A DNA stretch of 64,000 nucleotides, from assembly GCF_025362475.1 (NCBI RefSeq), contig NZ_JANYGH010000018.1:61432-125431 (forward strand), in the 5' to 3' direction. The notes below the pieces were generated by a model, which had not been told where the DNA came from, did not search any database, and was given only the letters and a program-made list of their open reading frames with translations. Shown piece by piece: positions 49,768 to 58,630 of the stretch. A program made the translations under genes and the position numbers. Numbering within the stretch: position 1 is the first letter of the stretch; each line of letters begins with the position of its first letter. Origin of the DNA: Mucilaginibacter sp. (GTDB lineage Bacteria; Bacteroidota; Bacteroidia; Sphingobacteriales; Sphingobacteriaceae).

Positions 49768-49795
49768 AGAAGCTGCCCTTTTGGAGACAGCTTCT
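49768..49795 (-). terminator. icd terminator
   Basis: AGAAGCTG (49768-49775) pairs with CAGCTTCT (49788-49795) around a 12-base loop. On the minus strand the hairpin is followed by TTTTGTTTT. It lies about 20 bases after the icd stop. Confidence 0.7.
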
Positions 49796-49816
49796 TTCAT
49801 TTTTGGTTAAATATGA

Positions 49817-51046
49817 TTACTTACCAAGCTTTGCTTTCAGATTTTCATCAATTGCAGCTAAAAACTCTTCGGTATATAAATAATCTGTACCATGCTCAAC
49901 TTTTGGTTTAATAGTGATGGCCAAATCTTTTGTCATTTTACCGCTTTCAACAGTTTCAATACAAACTTCTTCCAACGCTTTGCAAAAGTCAATCAGTTCC
50001 TGGTTGTTATCCAGTAAGCCACGGAATTCCAAACCTCTTGTCCAAGCAAAAATTGATGCAATTGGATTTGTTGAGGTTGGCTTACCCGCCTGGTGCTCAC
50101 GGTAGTGACGAGTAACTGTACCATGGGCAGCCTCAGCTTCCATTACTGTACCATCTGGTGTAACCAGGGTTGAGGTCATTAAGCCTAATGAACCAAAGCC
50201 TTGTGCTACAGTATCTGATTGTACGTCGCCATCATAGTTTTTACAAGCCCATACAAAGTTACCGTTCCATTTTAAGGCCGATGCAACCATGTCATCAATT
50301 AAACGGTGCTCATACGTGATGCCCGCATCAGCAAACTTTTGTTTATAATCTTCCTGGTAAATGGCTTCAAAGATATCTTTAAACCTACCGTCGTATTTTT
50401 TAAGGATAGTATTTTTGGTTGATAAGTATAAAGGCCAGCCTTTCATCAATGCCTGGTTAAAGCACGCATGTGCAAAACCCTTTATTGATTCATCGGTATT
50501 GTACATAGCCAAAGCTACACCATCGCCTTTAAAATTATACACTTCAAATGATTGCTCTGCAGCACCATCTTCCGGGGTGAAGGTAATGGTTAATTTACCT
50601 TTGCCTTTGGTTACAAAATCTGTAGCACGGTACTGATCGCCGAAAGCATGACGGCCAATACAAATTGGAGCTGTCCAGTTTGGTACCAAACGCGGAACAT
50701 TTGCCATAACAATTGGCTCACGGAAAACAGTACCATCCAGTATATTACGGATAGTTCCGTTTGGCGAACGCCACATTTGTTTTAAGCCAAACTCTTCAAC
50801 ACGCTGCTCATCGGGAGTAATGGTTGCGCATTTTATACCTACGCCATATTTTAAAATAGCATTTGCGGCATCAACGGTAACCTGATCGTTGGTTTCATCG
50901 CGATACTCAATACCAAGGTCATAGTATTTTATATCCAGATCAAGGTAAGGGGTAATTAATTTGTCTTTGATGAATTTCCAGATTATCCGGGTCATTTCAT
51001 CGCCATCCAGCTCAACTACCGGATTTTCTACTTTAATTTTTGACAT
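49817..51046 (-). CDS. icd: NADP-dependent isocitrate dehydrogenase (eukaryotic-like type)
   Basis: The 409-residue protein matches the eukaryotic/IDH1-like subfamily rather than the E. coli type: [53 protein letters not shown], and [20 protein letters not shown]. The conserved phosphate- and isocitrate-binding arginines and aspartates are present, and [20 protein letters not shown] is the cofactor-binding segment. It converts isocitrate to 2-oxoglutarate in the TCA cycle using NADP. The gene is monocistronic. Confidence 0.95.
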   Translation of the reverse strand: MSKIKVENPVVELDGDEMTRIIWKFIKDKLITPYLDLDIKYYDLGIEYRDETNDQVTVDAANAILKYGVGIKCATITPDEQRVEEFGLKQMWRSPNGTIRNILDGTVFREPIVMANVPRLVPNWTAPICIGRHAFGDQYRATDFVTKGKGKLTITFTPEDGAAEQSFEVYNFKGDGVALAMYNTDESIKGFAHACFNQALMKGWPLYLSTKNTILKKYDGRFKDIFEAIYQEDYKQKFADAGITYEHRLIDDMVASALKWNGNFVWACKNYDGDVQSDTVAQGFGSLGLMTSTLVTPDGTVMEAEAAHGTVTRHYREHQAGKPTSTNPIASIFAWTRGLEFRGLLDNNQELIDFCKALEEVCIETVESGKMTKDLAITIKPKVEHGTDYLYTEEFLAAIDENLKAKLGK

Positions 51047-51255
51047 ATCTGATGTTGTTGTTTTATTTAAATGGCTTCAAATATATTAATTTGAGTTTAT
51101 CAAATTAACTAAATAGCACATGAAAATAATTGATTTGATAATCCTGACGATTTATTAACACAGTTTATTGTTTTTATAAACAATGATGCTATTTTTATAA
51201 AATTAAACGTTAATAACCCAAGCCGGTTGCTAAACCAAAGCCCGGTTGCTTCATT

Positions 51256-51963
51256 ATGGTAAAACTAATAGCAAAGATCACCCTGATATTATCCCTGTGT
51301 ACAACTTCATTTTTGGCAAAAGCGCAAATCGGGTATGATTACGCCCAGTATGACATTGGTACAGCTGTTGGTCTTAATACCGCTGTTATGGCCGATGTAA
51401 ATACACTTAGAATTGCACCCTCCATCCACTTTAATTTTAATTACAACCAATCTCCGTATGTTAACTATGTATTGGAACTGCAGGTTGGCCGCTTAGAGGG
51501 TGGGGATTCTGTTAAATCCTCATCGGGCAGGCAGTTTGAAAATCATTTTACATCTTTTTTATTCAGGGCACAGTTACAGGCCGGCGAATTTATAGATTAC
51601 TCCGCAAGCCCTTTTATGAATGTGATGAAAAACTGGTATGTATCTACCGGTGTAGGCTACATTGCCAACCATATAGTAGCCAAAAGTCTTGACAAACGAA
51701 ACCCTGCTTATGCAGTTGGAGATAATAATGCACAAACACTATTTATACCCGCAAGGCTTGGGTATGAGTTTAAGATTTATAATGATTATAACCAGCCCAG
51801 CGTTAAAATTGATATTGGGTATCAGTATAATTTTGTATTTAGTGACAATCTGGATGGCTACAGCACGCAGGCTTCCAATAAAGATGCTTACGCGCAACTA
51901 ACCATAGGTGTAAAATTTGCAATTGGCGGAGTAACGTCCTATCGTAAACAAATTCATTATTAA
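51256..51963 (+). CDS. Outer membrane beta-barrel-like secreted protein of unknown function
   Basis: The 235-residue protein has a signal peptide (ends FLAKAQ). Alternating amphipathic strands follow: PSIHFNFNYNQSPYVNYVLE, NWYVSTGVGYIANHIVAK, PARLGYEFKIYN and SVKIDIGYQYNFVF, ending in AQLTIGVKFAIGG. The strand pattern and final aromatic-rich repeats suggest a small eight- to ten-strand barrel of the OmpA/OmpW size class. The very C-terminal residues (KQIHY) end in an aromatic residue, as outer-membrane barrels do. No family is named. It faces dnaX across a small acidic gene. Confidence 0.75.
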   Translation: MVKLIAKITLILSLCTTSFLAKAQIGYDYAQYDIGTAVGLNTAVMADVNTLRIAPSIHFNFNYNQSPYVNYVLELQVGRLEGGDSVKSSSGRQFENHFTSFLFRAQLQAGEFIDYSASPFMNVMKNWYVSTGVGYIANHIVAKSLDKRNPAYAVGDNNAQTLFIPARLGYEFKIYNDYNQPSVKIDIGYQYNFVFSDNLDGYSTQASNKDAYAQLTIGVKFAIGGVTSYRKQIHY

Positions 51964-52053
51964 CCACAGGCTTATTTTATTTTTATTTTAGTGGCACTCT
52001 GTTGATTTTTTGGCAAGGTTTTTTCTGTATATTTAATATAAAATTCAAAGCTT

Positions 52054-52509
52054 ATGAATAACTTGAATATTGATCCCGGCTACGAAGATGATGACGATGC
52101 ATTAACTGATAACAGCAATGACGGGGACAGGACATTGAAAGATGACTTGGATGAAACTACAGTGGAAGAGGAAGACCTGAGCTATAACGCCGACGAGGAT
52201 AGCTTTGAATATGATGTAAAAAGCGACGACCCCGATTACTACCATCCCGATCCATACAAAACATCAGTAAAAAACGGCGAGGATATGAACTCCACTTATG
52301 ATGAAGCGAATCCTTACGATACTGCCGATGGCGAATACTCTGAAAAAAGATCAATTGAAACAGATGTAGATGATTTGGCTATGCACATTGACAATGGCAA
52401 TATTACAGAAGTTGACCCTGTAGACGCTGCGCTGGCTCATACGCCCGAAGATGACAGGGATGATCTGGATGAAGAAGGCTACCCTAAGAATGATACCTTT
52501 TTTAAATAA
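52054..52509 (+). CDS. Highly acidic low-complexity protein
   Basis: The 151-residue protein is dominated by Asp, Glu and Asn, without a hydrophobic core: GYEDDDDALTDNSNDGDRTL, EEEDLSYNADEDSFEYDV, with several PDYYHPDPY and PYDTADGEYS segments. It is predicted disordered, very acidic and cytosolic. No family is recognised. It resembles a second small acidic gene on the other side of dnaX (54518-54754). Such proteins may interact with basic nucleic-acid-binding partners; this is speculation. Confidence 0.65.
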   Translation: MNNLNIDPGYEDDDDALTDNSNDGDRTLKDDLDETTVEEEDLSYNADEDSFEYDVKSDDPDYYHPDPYKTSVKNGEDMNSTYDEANPYDTADGEYSEKRSIETDVDDLAMHIDNGNITEVDPVDAALAHTPEDDRDDLDEEGYPKNDTFFK

Positions 52510-52625
52510 AAGGGGACTACTTTCTGAGTACAAAAGCAGTCACTTTTTGTGTCTTTTATTCAGAAACAGGTAAAGTCTGTTCTGTTTTGTACAATTCTCA
52601 GTTTTCTTATTACTGCGTATAAAAA

Positions 52626-54446
52626 TCAATCCAGATCAAGATTGAAACGATTACGCAAGTCCATCAACTGCGGATTGCGTGATACCATGTGCTGAAATTT
52701 TTCGCTTGTTGTATAAGGCTTGCGTACAACCTTCTGTTCATCAACCCGCGCATTTACCTCAATAGTGAAGTTGTTTAGCTTGGCCCGTAAAAAATTATGC
52801 ATTTCGGGCCGCTCCTCTTTAAATATGTTTTCCTGCACCTTATTGCCTACCAAAATCTCAAACTCATACGGTTTTATCATGCGTGGAGCGTTTGAGGTAA
52901 AAATGGTAACCAGGTTTTTCTTACCATCGGCCTTTACTTTAGCGGCAAAATCGCTCCAATATCGCAAAAAACTATCCATGGTAAAATCCTCCCGGGCATC
53001 GCCCTTTAGGTAGGGATCTTCCTCTTCAAGCAATTCCTCCTCGGTTTTGCCGGTGTCTGTTAATGAGGGGATAGATAAAGAACCTAAACTGGGACTTGGG
53101 ATAAATATTTTAGGCTTTTCGGTTATAACAGGGGCAGCTTCTTTTACCGGTGCCGAAGAAGTTACAGGCTCGGGCTTATTAACCGAAGGCTGTGCAGTTT
53201 TATTATAAACCGGGGGGGCATCGTTTAATACACCCGTTTCATGAATGATCTTAGGCTCCTGCGCCGGTGCTATTGCTGAGGTATCAGGTTTTTTTTTTAA
53301 TGACCCTTCTGCGAAGGGCGTTGCGTTTAGCGGCGTGGTAGCCATATTAAAGGCTGATGGCAAATGGCACATCTTGAGCAAGGCCAGCTCAACCTGCAAT
53401 CGCTGATTTTTACTCAGCTTATAACTAACATCGCACTGGTTGGCAATATTCATGGCCGAGAGCAGGAATGACACCGAGCCTGCCTGTGATTGCTGCAGGT
53501 ATTTATTCTTGATGCCCTCGCTTACTTCCAGTAATTTTAATGTGGATTGATCCTTGCTTACCAGCAGGTTACGGAAATGTTCGCTTAAACCGGCAATAAA
53601 ATGCGCCCCATCAAAACCACGTGACAGGATCTCATCAAAGAACAACAATACTTTTGCCGTATCCTCTTTAAGCAGGCTTTCGGTTATGTTAAAGTAGTAA
53701 TCATAATCAAGTATGTTCAGGTTATCAATAACAGAGCGGTAGGTTACCTTGCCGCCCGAAAAACTAACAATCTGATCAAACATCGATAAGGCATCTCTTA
53801 AACCACCATCGGCCTTTTGGGCTATAATGTGCAAGCCATCGGTTTCATAGCTGATGTTTTCTTTACCGGCAATGGATGCCAGGTGGCCGGCCATATCATC
53901 AACCCTGATGCGGTTAAAATCAAATATCTGGCAACGCGAAAGTATAGTGGGCAGTATTTTATGCTTCTCGGTAGTGGCTAATATAAATATGGCGTAATGA
54001 GGTGGCTCTTCCAGCGTTTTCAGGAACGCGTTAAATGCCGCCTGCGATAGCATGTGTACCTCATCAATAATATACACCTTGTAACGGGCAGCCTGCGGCG
54101 GTATGCGCACCTGCTCAATTAAACTACGAATATCATCAACCGAATTATTGGATGCCGCATCAAGCTCATGTACGTTAAAAGAATTACCATTTTCAAAAGC
54201 TTTGCATGAGGGACACTCGCCGCAGGCTTCTCCATTGGGCTGTAAATTGGTACAGTTAATGGTTTTGGCCAATATACGCGCACAGGTGGTTTTGCCCACC
54301 CCACGCGGACCGCAGAACAAAAATGCCTGCGCCAACTGGTTATTTTTAATGGCATTTTTGAGCGTATTGGTTATATGTTGCTGACCAACAACGGTTTCAA
54401 AAGTAGCCGGGCGATATTTACGGGCCGAAACAATGAAATTATCCAC
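52626..54446 (-). CDS. dnaX: DNA polymerase III subunit gamma/tau
   Basis: The 606-residue clamp-loader ATPase has Walker A AFLFCGPRGVGKTTCARILA, the zinc-ligand cysteines (CTNL...CGECPSC), Walker B YIIDEVHML, and SRC (TTEKHKILPTILSRCQIFDF). Domain III ends near residue 365. A proline/alanine/lysine-rich linker (about 370-480) and a C-terminal tau domain (FLRYWSDFAAKVKADGKK, FNLDLD) follow. An A10 tract at 53289-53298 in the linker would, on slippage, give a short gamma form. The gene is required for replication. Confidence 0.95.
   Translation of the reverse strand: MDNFIVSARKYRPATFETVVGQQHITNTLKNAIKNNQLAQAFLFCGPRGVGKTTCARILAKTINCTNLQPNGEACGECPSCKAFENGNSFNVHELDAASNNSVDDIRSLIEQVRIPPQAARYKVYIIDEVHMLSQAAFNAFLKTLEEPPHYAIFILATTEKHKILPTILSRCQIFDFNRIRVDDMAGHLASIAGKENISYETDGLHIIAQKADGGLRDALSMFDQIVSFSGGKVTYRSVIDNLNILDYDYYFNITESLLKEDTAKVLLFFDEILSRGFDGAHFIAGLSEHFRNLLVSKDQSTLKLLEVSEGIKNKYLQQSQAGSVSFLLSAMNIANQCDVSYKLSKNQRLQVELALLKMCHLPSAFNMATTPLNATPFAEGSLKKKPDTSAIAPAQEPKIIHETGVLNDAPPVYNKTAQPSVNKPEPVTSSAPVKEAAPVITEKPKIFIPSPSLGSLSIPSLTDTGKTEEELLEEEDPYLKGDAREDFTMDSFLRYWSDFAAKVKADGKKNLVTIFTSNAPRMIKPYEFEILVGNKVQENIFKEERPEMHNFLRAKLNNFTIEVNARVDEQKVVRKPYTTSEKFQHMVSRNPQLMDLRNRFNLDLD
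53289..53298 (-). promoter_or_regulatory. A10 slippage tract in dnaX
   Basis: In the coding strand TT-A-AAA-AAA-AAA-CC encodes L383-K384-K385-K386. Gain of one A, or a -1 ribosomal shift, gives Leu-Lys-Lys-Lys-Thr then TGA, a 387-residue product. Loss of one A leads to a stop within about seven codons. This matches the position where other bacteria make gamma from dnaX. Function here is inferred. Confidence 0.55.
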
Positions 54447-54517
54447 AGCACGAAGTTAACAAGAAAATGCTTTAAGTTAAAGCACCAAAACATGAATGTT
54501 AAGATATTGCTTAATGG

Positions 54518-54754
54518 TTACTGCAGATCATCATCCGGCAGGTGATCATCATCCTCCGGATCGGGTTCATAAGTGTTATTCCCTACCCTTATCTCATGCA
54601 GGTCATTCTCGGCGTCAAGCCGATCGTCAAAATCCTCATCATCTTCATCATCCCAGTCTCCCTCAATAGCCCGCTCACTACCGCCGGGAGACAACATAAC
54701 TGCATCATCCACAAAGAAATTGTCAATTAAAATCTCATTTTCTGTAAACTGCAT
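54518..54754 (-). CDS. Small acidic conserved protein
   Basis: A 78-residue protein starting MQFTENEILIDNFFVDDAVM, with two further residues if the upstream in-frame ATG at 54760 is used. The C-terminal half is acidic (DWDDEDDEDFDDRLDAENDL). No signal peptide. It is immediately upstream of dnaX and in the same direction, with a gap of about 70 bases, so it may be cotranscribed. No family is recognised. The acidic design resembles the 151-residue protein at 52054. Confidence 0.6.
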   Translation of the reverse strand: MQFTENEILIDNFFVDDAVMLSPGGSERAIEGDWDDEDDEDFDDRLDAENDLHEIRVGNNTYEPDPEDDDHLPDDDLQ

Positions 54755-54830
54755 AATCAATATTTAGTAGTGGTACGCTTAATAACCTTGCAGGGTTTGT
54801 AAAACTCGTTAAATATTTAATTCTTTTCTC

Positions 54831-56276
54831 CTATAAAAAAGTTTTTGATGCCTTTAATATAACACCAAATGAATTATAAAGCAGGCCTCCCTTGTCATAA
54901 CCAATGTCATAACCAATATTATATCCGTTTTTTAATGGTCTTAAGCCCTCAAGGTAAGCAGAAACCTGATTTATCTTCCCAAAAGCAATTGGCGACGGTT
55001 GTTTTATTCCACCAACGCCACGATAGGGTTCCGAACCTGTTGCATACGTGCCATAATTTACTGAATAAGAAAGTTTTCCGGTATAAAACCATTTAAAAGC
55101 ATAAAATTGTGCTGCTCCATAAAATGCTTTTACCCTGTTATTTACAAAAAATTGATTGTCGGACCTGACAAGATTACTACGGGCATCAAGTGTTGTGGTA
55201 ATAAAAGGATTACCCAGGGCTAAATTTTTATATGACCACCCCTGTAAATATTCATAGTTATTGTAATAATCTTCTGCGCCTGATTTTGTGCTTTTTGCAT
55301 CTAATGCGCCTGCCTGATTAACGCTGTAGAATAATTCAAATACCGCTTTTTTCCAATAAAAATTACCTGTATTGTTTTTTTCATTATTAATTAAGCTAAT
55401 ACCATTTAAACCATCTTGTATGTTAGCCAACGACCCTAAGCCCCCTTTATCAAAAAAACTTTGCTTATATATTAATAAAGTAAGGGCATCAAACTTATAT
55501 TCGGCCCCAAGATCCAACGAGCCTAAATGATTACCAACTTTTGATCCCTGGTATACCTTGCCGGTAACCACATACTTGTACGTTTCCCATCCGGATAAAT
55601 CAAACCTGGGAAAAACATGCTTTTCATCTCCCCATAATGCCTCATGGTTATAACCTGCCAGAAATTTAAATCGCCATGACGGTTGGCCTACTCTTACGTA
55701 AACACTATTTGATAAAAAATAATTTCTATTTTTCCCGGATCTCCTTCCACTATTTACGTGTACATCACCTACATATCCGTTTGCAAATGCACCCTTAACC
55801 GCAAATAACTTTCCCAAAATAGGTATACTATAGTAATTTGGTATACTCAAACTAATTTGCGGTATCCCAAGCGCATTACCTGATACCGGAAACGAACCGG
55901 AAGATAAAGAATCTACCAGCCCAACAACATCTTTGGAGCGCCCGGCCTTTAACTCAAAAATACCCGCATGAGCTTTCACTAATCCCTCAACAAGTATAAA
56001 CTGGCTACCCTGGCCTATATTCCCTCTGCCTTCAAATGATGCTCCCCAACCAAACGTTTTGGTGGTATCATAATCCTTGCGGATTTTGCCTATAAGACTA
56101 CCAGATGTGCCTGAAAGCGGAATACTGCCGAATTGATTTGACCTTAGCCAGAATGGCACAACATCGTTGGTAGTTTCGACACCTTGCAGTTCCAGACTTG
56201 CATGAACATCCTTTACCTGTGCATTTACAACTAAATGAACGAGCAATATTGTCGTTAAAATCAATGTTTTCTTCAT
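54831..56276 (-). CDS. Capsule assembly Wzi-family outer membrane protein
   Basis: The 481-residue protein begins with a signal peptide (ends LVVNAQ). Sequence typical of Bacteroidetes Wzi-like proteins follows: VPFWLRSNQFGSIPLSGTSG, WGASFEGRGNIGQGSQFILV, ELKAGRSKDVVGL, and VSGNALGIPQISLSIPNYYS. Outer-membrane beta-strands continue to the end. Wzi-type proteins anchor capsular polysaccharide to the outer membrane. No other capsule genes are nearby. It is divergent from the rpsF operon. Confidence 0.8.
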   Translation of the reverse strand: MKKTLILTTILLVHLVVNAQVKDVHASLELQGVETTNDVVPFWLRSNQFGSIPLSGTSGSLIGKIRKDYDTTKTFGWGASFEGRGNIGQGSQFILVEGLVKAHAGIFELKAGRSKDVVGLVDSLSSGSFPVSGNALGIPQISLSIPNYYSIPILGKLFAVKGAFANGYVGDVHVNSGRRSGKNRNYFLSNSVYVRVGQPSWRFKFLAGYNHEALWGDEKHVFPRFDLSGWETYKYVVTGKVYQGSKVGNHLGSLDLGAEYKFDALTLLIYKQSFFDKGGLGSLANIQDGLNGISLINNEKNNTGNFYWKKAVFELFYSVNQAGALDAKSTKSGAEDYYNNYEYLQGWSYKNLALGNPFITTTLDARSNLVRSDNQFFVNNRVKAFYGAAQFYAFKWFYTGKLSYSVNYGTYATGSEPYRGVGGIKQPSPIAFGKINQVSAYLEGLRPLKNGYNIGYDIGYDKGGLLYNSFGVILKASKTFL

Positions 56277-56549
56277 ATCTCTTTCGTTTTTAGATAATTA
56301 AGCACAGCATGCACTAATGTTATTTTTGTACTAAAACGCAAAAATCGTTACAAAATTGGCAAGCTTTGAATACTTTTTTTTCATATTTCATCAACTTACC
56401 GATTGCGTAACAACAACCTTGTGTAAATGTTTTGAAAAAAATTTAACGAAAAAGCAAAAAAATCACAGCGACTATATAAGTGCCTGGAGTAAATGGAATT
56501 GCAGCATTTGGGTATGCTACGCCACCGCAATAATATTAATAGGAATGTA

Positions 56550-56579
56550 TTGATTTTTTAATAATTATCACTACATTTG
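56550..56579 (+). promoter_or_regulatory. Promoter of the rpsF-rpsR-rplI operon
   Basis: TTG at 56550-56552 and TACATTTG at 56572-56579 are separated by 19 bases, a textbook Bacteroidetes sigma-ABfr promoter. The transcript would start a few bases later, giving a leader of about 40 bases before rpsF. Upstream, 56277-56549 shows no gene. Confidence 0.8.
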
Positions 56580-56583
56580 CAGC

Positions 56584-56597
56584 CCCGTAATAGCGGG
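56584..56597 (+). promoter_or_regulatory. Leader hairpin upstream of rpsF, possible S6:S18 site
   Basis: CCCG-TAATAG-CGGG forms a short stem-loop in the rpsF leader. S6-S18 complexes bind leader hairpins in many bacteria to autoregulate this operon. I cannot confirm the full conserved motif here, so the identity is tentative. Confidence 0.35.
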
Positions 56598-56624
56598 TAA
56601 TTAATTAAAAATCAAAGTATAATA

Positions 56625-56990
56625 ATGCAACAGTACGAAATCGTGATCGTTCTAACCCCGTTGTTATCAGAAGAAACAGCTAAAGAAGGCATTGCCAAAT
56701 TTAGCAAGATCTTGACTGATGGCGGAGCCGAAATTGTCCAGGAGGATAATTGGGGTTTGAGAAAATTAGCGTACCCTATTCAAAAAAAGACTACAGGGTA
56801 CTATCACTTAACTGAATTTAAGGCTCCGGGTGATTTAATTAACAAATTGGAGATTGAATTAAGGCGCGATGAGCGTGTTTTGCGTTTCCTGACCATAGCG
56901 TTAGACAAACATGCCATTGCTTACAATGACAAAAAACGTAGCGGTGCCTTTAACAAGAAACCTAAAACAACAGAGGAGGCTTCAAACTAA
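56625..56990 (+). CDS. rpsF: 30S ribosomal protein S6
   Basis: The 121-residue protein has the S6 fold: [20 protein letters not shown], the beta strand [20 protein letters not shown], and the [12 protein letters not shown] motif that binds 16S rRNA. Its C-terminal tail ([20 protein letters not shown]) is a common extension. The stop overlaps the start of rpsR in TAATG, so translation is coupled. S6 and S18 bind as a pair to the 30S platform. Confidence 0.97.
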   Translation: MQQYEIVIVLTPLLSEETAKEGIAKFSKILTDGGAEIVQEDNWGLRKLAYPIQKKTTGYYHLTEFKAPGDLINKLEIELRRDERVLRFLTIALDKHAIAYNDKKRSGAFNKKPKTTEEASN

Positions 56991-57253
56991 TGGCAAACGA
57001 TCAAATTAAATACGTTACCGCTCCTAAGGTGGAGGATAACCGTAAAAAATACTGCCGTTTTAAAAAGAATGGTATTAAGTATATCGACTACAAAGACGCT
57101 AACTTTTTATTAAAGTTCATTAACGATCAGGGTAAAGTATTACCACGTCGTTTAACTGGTACTTCATTGAAATTTCAGCGTAAAGTGGCCCAGGCTGTTA
57201 AACGTGCCCGTCACATTGGTTTATTACCTTACGTTACAGATTCATTAAAATAA
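56990..57253 (+). CDS. rpsR: 30S ribosomal protein S18
   Basis: The 87-residue basic protein has the S18 signature [20 protein letters not shown] and the closing [20 protein letters not shown], ending [15 protein letters not shown]. The cysteine is retained but there is no full zinc motif. It starts within the rpsF stop (TAATG). There is no ssb or priB gene between rpsF and rpsR, as is usual in Bacteroidetes. Confidence 0.97.
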   Translation: MANDQIKYVTAPKVEDNRKKYCRFKKNGIKYIDYKDANFLLKFINDQGKVLPRRLTGTSLKFQRKVAQAVKRARHIGLLPYVTDSLK

Positions 57254-57268
57254 TAGGAGATTTAAGAA

Positions 57269-57712
57269 ATGGAAGTTATTTTAAAACAAGATGTAAAAAA
57301 CCTGGGTGATAAAGACGATGTTGTAAACGTTAAACCAGGTTATGGCCGTAACTACCTTTTACCTAAAGGCTACGCCATATTAGCTACCGTAAGCGCTCGC
57401 AAAGTTTTAGCTGAAAACTTGAAACAAGCTCAGTTTAAACAAGAGAAAATCCGTAAGGATGCTGATGCGATTGCTGCCCGTTTAGAAGGTGTTAAACTTA
57501 ACATTGGCGCTAAAGCCGGTGAAAGCGGAAAAATATTTGGTGCTATCAACACTATCCAAATTGCTGATGCATTGAAAAAAGAAGGCTTTGAGGTTGACCG
57601 TCGCCGTATCACATTTGATCAGGAACCAAAGTTTGTTGGTGATTATATCGCAAACGTAAACCTGCACAAAGAAGTTAAGGTACAGGTTCCTTTCTCAGTA
57701 GTAGCTGAATAA
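57269..57712 (+). CDS. rplI: 50S ribosomal protein L9
   Basis: The 147-residue protein has the L9 N-terminal domain (MEVILKQDVKNLGDKDDVVN and VKPGYGRNYLLPKGYAILAT), a connecting helix, and a C-terminal domain (EKIRKDADAIAARLEGVKLN, GAINTIQIADALKKEGFEVD). It is third in the rpsF operon, 15 bases after rpsR, preceded by TAGGAGATTTAAG. L9 binds the base of the L1 stalk. A hairpin terminator ends the operon at 57770-57800. Confidence 0.97.
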   Translation: MEVILKQDVKNLGDKDDVVNVKPGYGRNYLLPKGYAILATVSARKVLAENLKQAQFKQEKIRKDADAIAARLEGVKLNIGAKAGESGKIFGAINTIQIADALKKEGFEVDRRRITFDQEPKFVGDYIANVNLHKEVKVQVPFSVVAE

Positions 57713-57769
57713 TTTATATTTCGAAATCCTGATTTCTATTTCGGATTTTGAGTTTAATTTTAGATTTTT

Positions 57770-57800
57770 AAAAGGTGTTTTGCTTTGCAAAGCACCTTTT
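57770..57800 (+). terminator. Terminator of the ribosomal protein operon
   Basis: AAAAGGTGTTTTGC pairs with GCAAAGCACCTTTT (one G-T pair) around TTT, followed by a T tract. It lies about 60 bases downstream of rplI. An additional weaker hairpin (AAATCC...GGATTT) lies at 57724-57748. Confidence 0.8.
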
Positions 57801-57827
57801 TCATTTAATAGAAACTTACTATAAATA

Positions 57828-58592
57828 GTGCAACGTAATTACAACTCTCCCCGAAAAACAAATTCAAAACCAGGCACCCGAACTTCAAAATCAAAAAGCA
57901 AGTTCGGTGGTATATTTAAGCTCATTTTTAGGGTAGTTAAGCTGGCATTTATACTATTTTTTGGCCTTAGCTTGTTTGGTGTACTGTTATTCCGCTTTGT
58001 GCACCCACCCTTCACCTGGCTTATGATTGAGCGGGGCTTTCAACAAAAAGCCCGCGGTAAGGATTGGAAGATTGATAAGCAATGGAAAAGCTTTGATGAG
58101 ATATCTGATAACATGAAACGCGCCGCCGTAGCTGCCGAAGACCAGTCATTTTTAGAACACCATGGTTTTGATTTCCATGCGATTGAAAAAGCGATTGAAA
58201 AAAACCAGCACAGCAAAAAACTGATAGGTGGCAGCACAATATCACAACAGGTAGCTAAAAATGTTTTTCTATGGGAAGGTCGCTCCTTATTGCGTAAAGG
58301 CGTTGAAGCCTACTTTACGGTGCTGATAGAAGTTTTTTGGAGCAAAAAACGCATCATGGAAGTTTACCTCAACGAGATTGAAATGGGCGATGGCATTTAC
58401 GGCATTGAGGCGGCATCACAGGCCTATTTTAATAAACCGGCATCCGATCTTACCAAACATGAGGCTGCCGCCATAGCTGTTATTTTTCCAAGTCCGCTTA
58501 AATGGTCGGCAACTAACCCTACCCGTTATTTAAAACACAGGCAATACCTCATCATGAAAAACATGAAAAGACTGGGGCCTTTGGATTTTTAA
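57828..58592 (+). CDS. mtgA: Monofunctional biosynthetic peptidoglycan transglycosylase
   Basis: The 254-residue GT51 enzyme starts at GTG 57828. The N-terminus is basic and followed by one TM helix (LIFRVVKLAFILFFGLSLFG). The catalytic domain has the E of AVAAEDQSFLEHHGFDFHAI, then GGSTISQQVAKNVFLWEGRS, KRIMEVYLNEIEMGDGIYGI, and AAAIAVIFPSPLKW. These are GT51 motifs 1-4. It polymerises lipid II into glycan strands in the periplasm without a transpeptidase domain. Confidence 0.92.
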   Translation: MQRNYNSPRKTNSKPGTRTSKSKSKFGGIFKLIFRVVKLAFILFFGLSLFGVLLFRFVHPPFTWLMIERGFQQKARGKDWKIDKQWKSFDEISDNMKRAAVAAEDQSFLEHHGFDFHAIEKAIEKNQHSKKLIGGSTISQQVAKNVFLWEGRSLLRKGVEAYFTVLIEVFWSKKRIMEVYLNEIEMGDGIYGIEAASQAYFNKPASDLTKHEAAAIAVIFPSPLKWSATNPTRYLKHRQYLIMKNMKRLGPLDF

Positions 58593-58630
58593 AATAAAAG
58601 ACAATTACAGTTTTTTCTGATTTAGAGATC

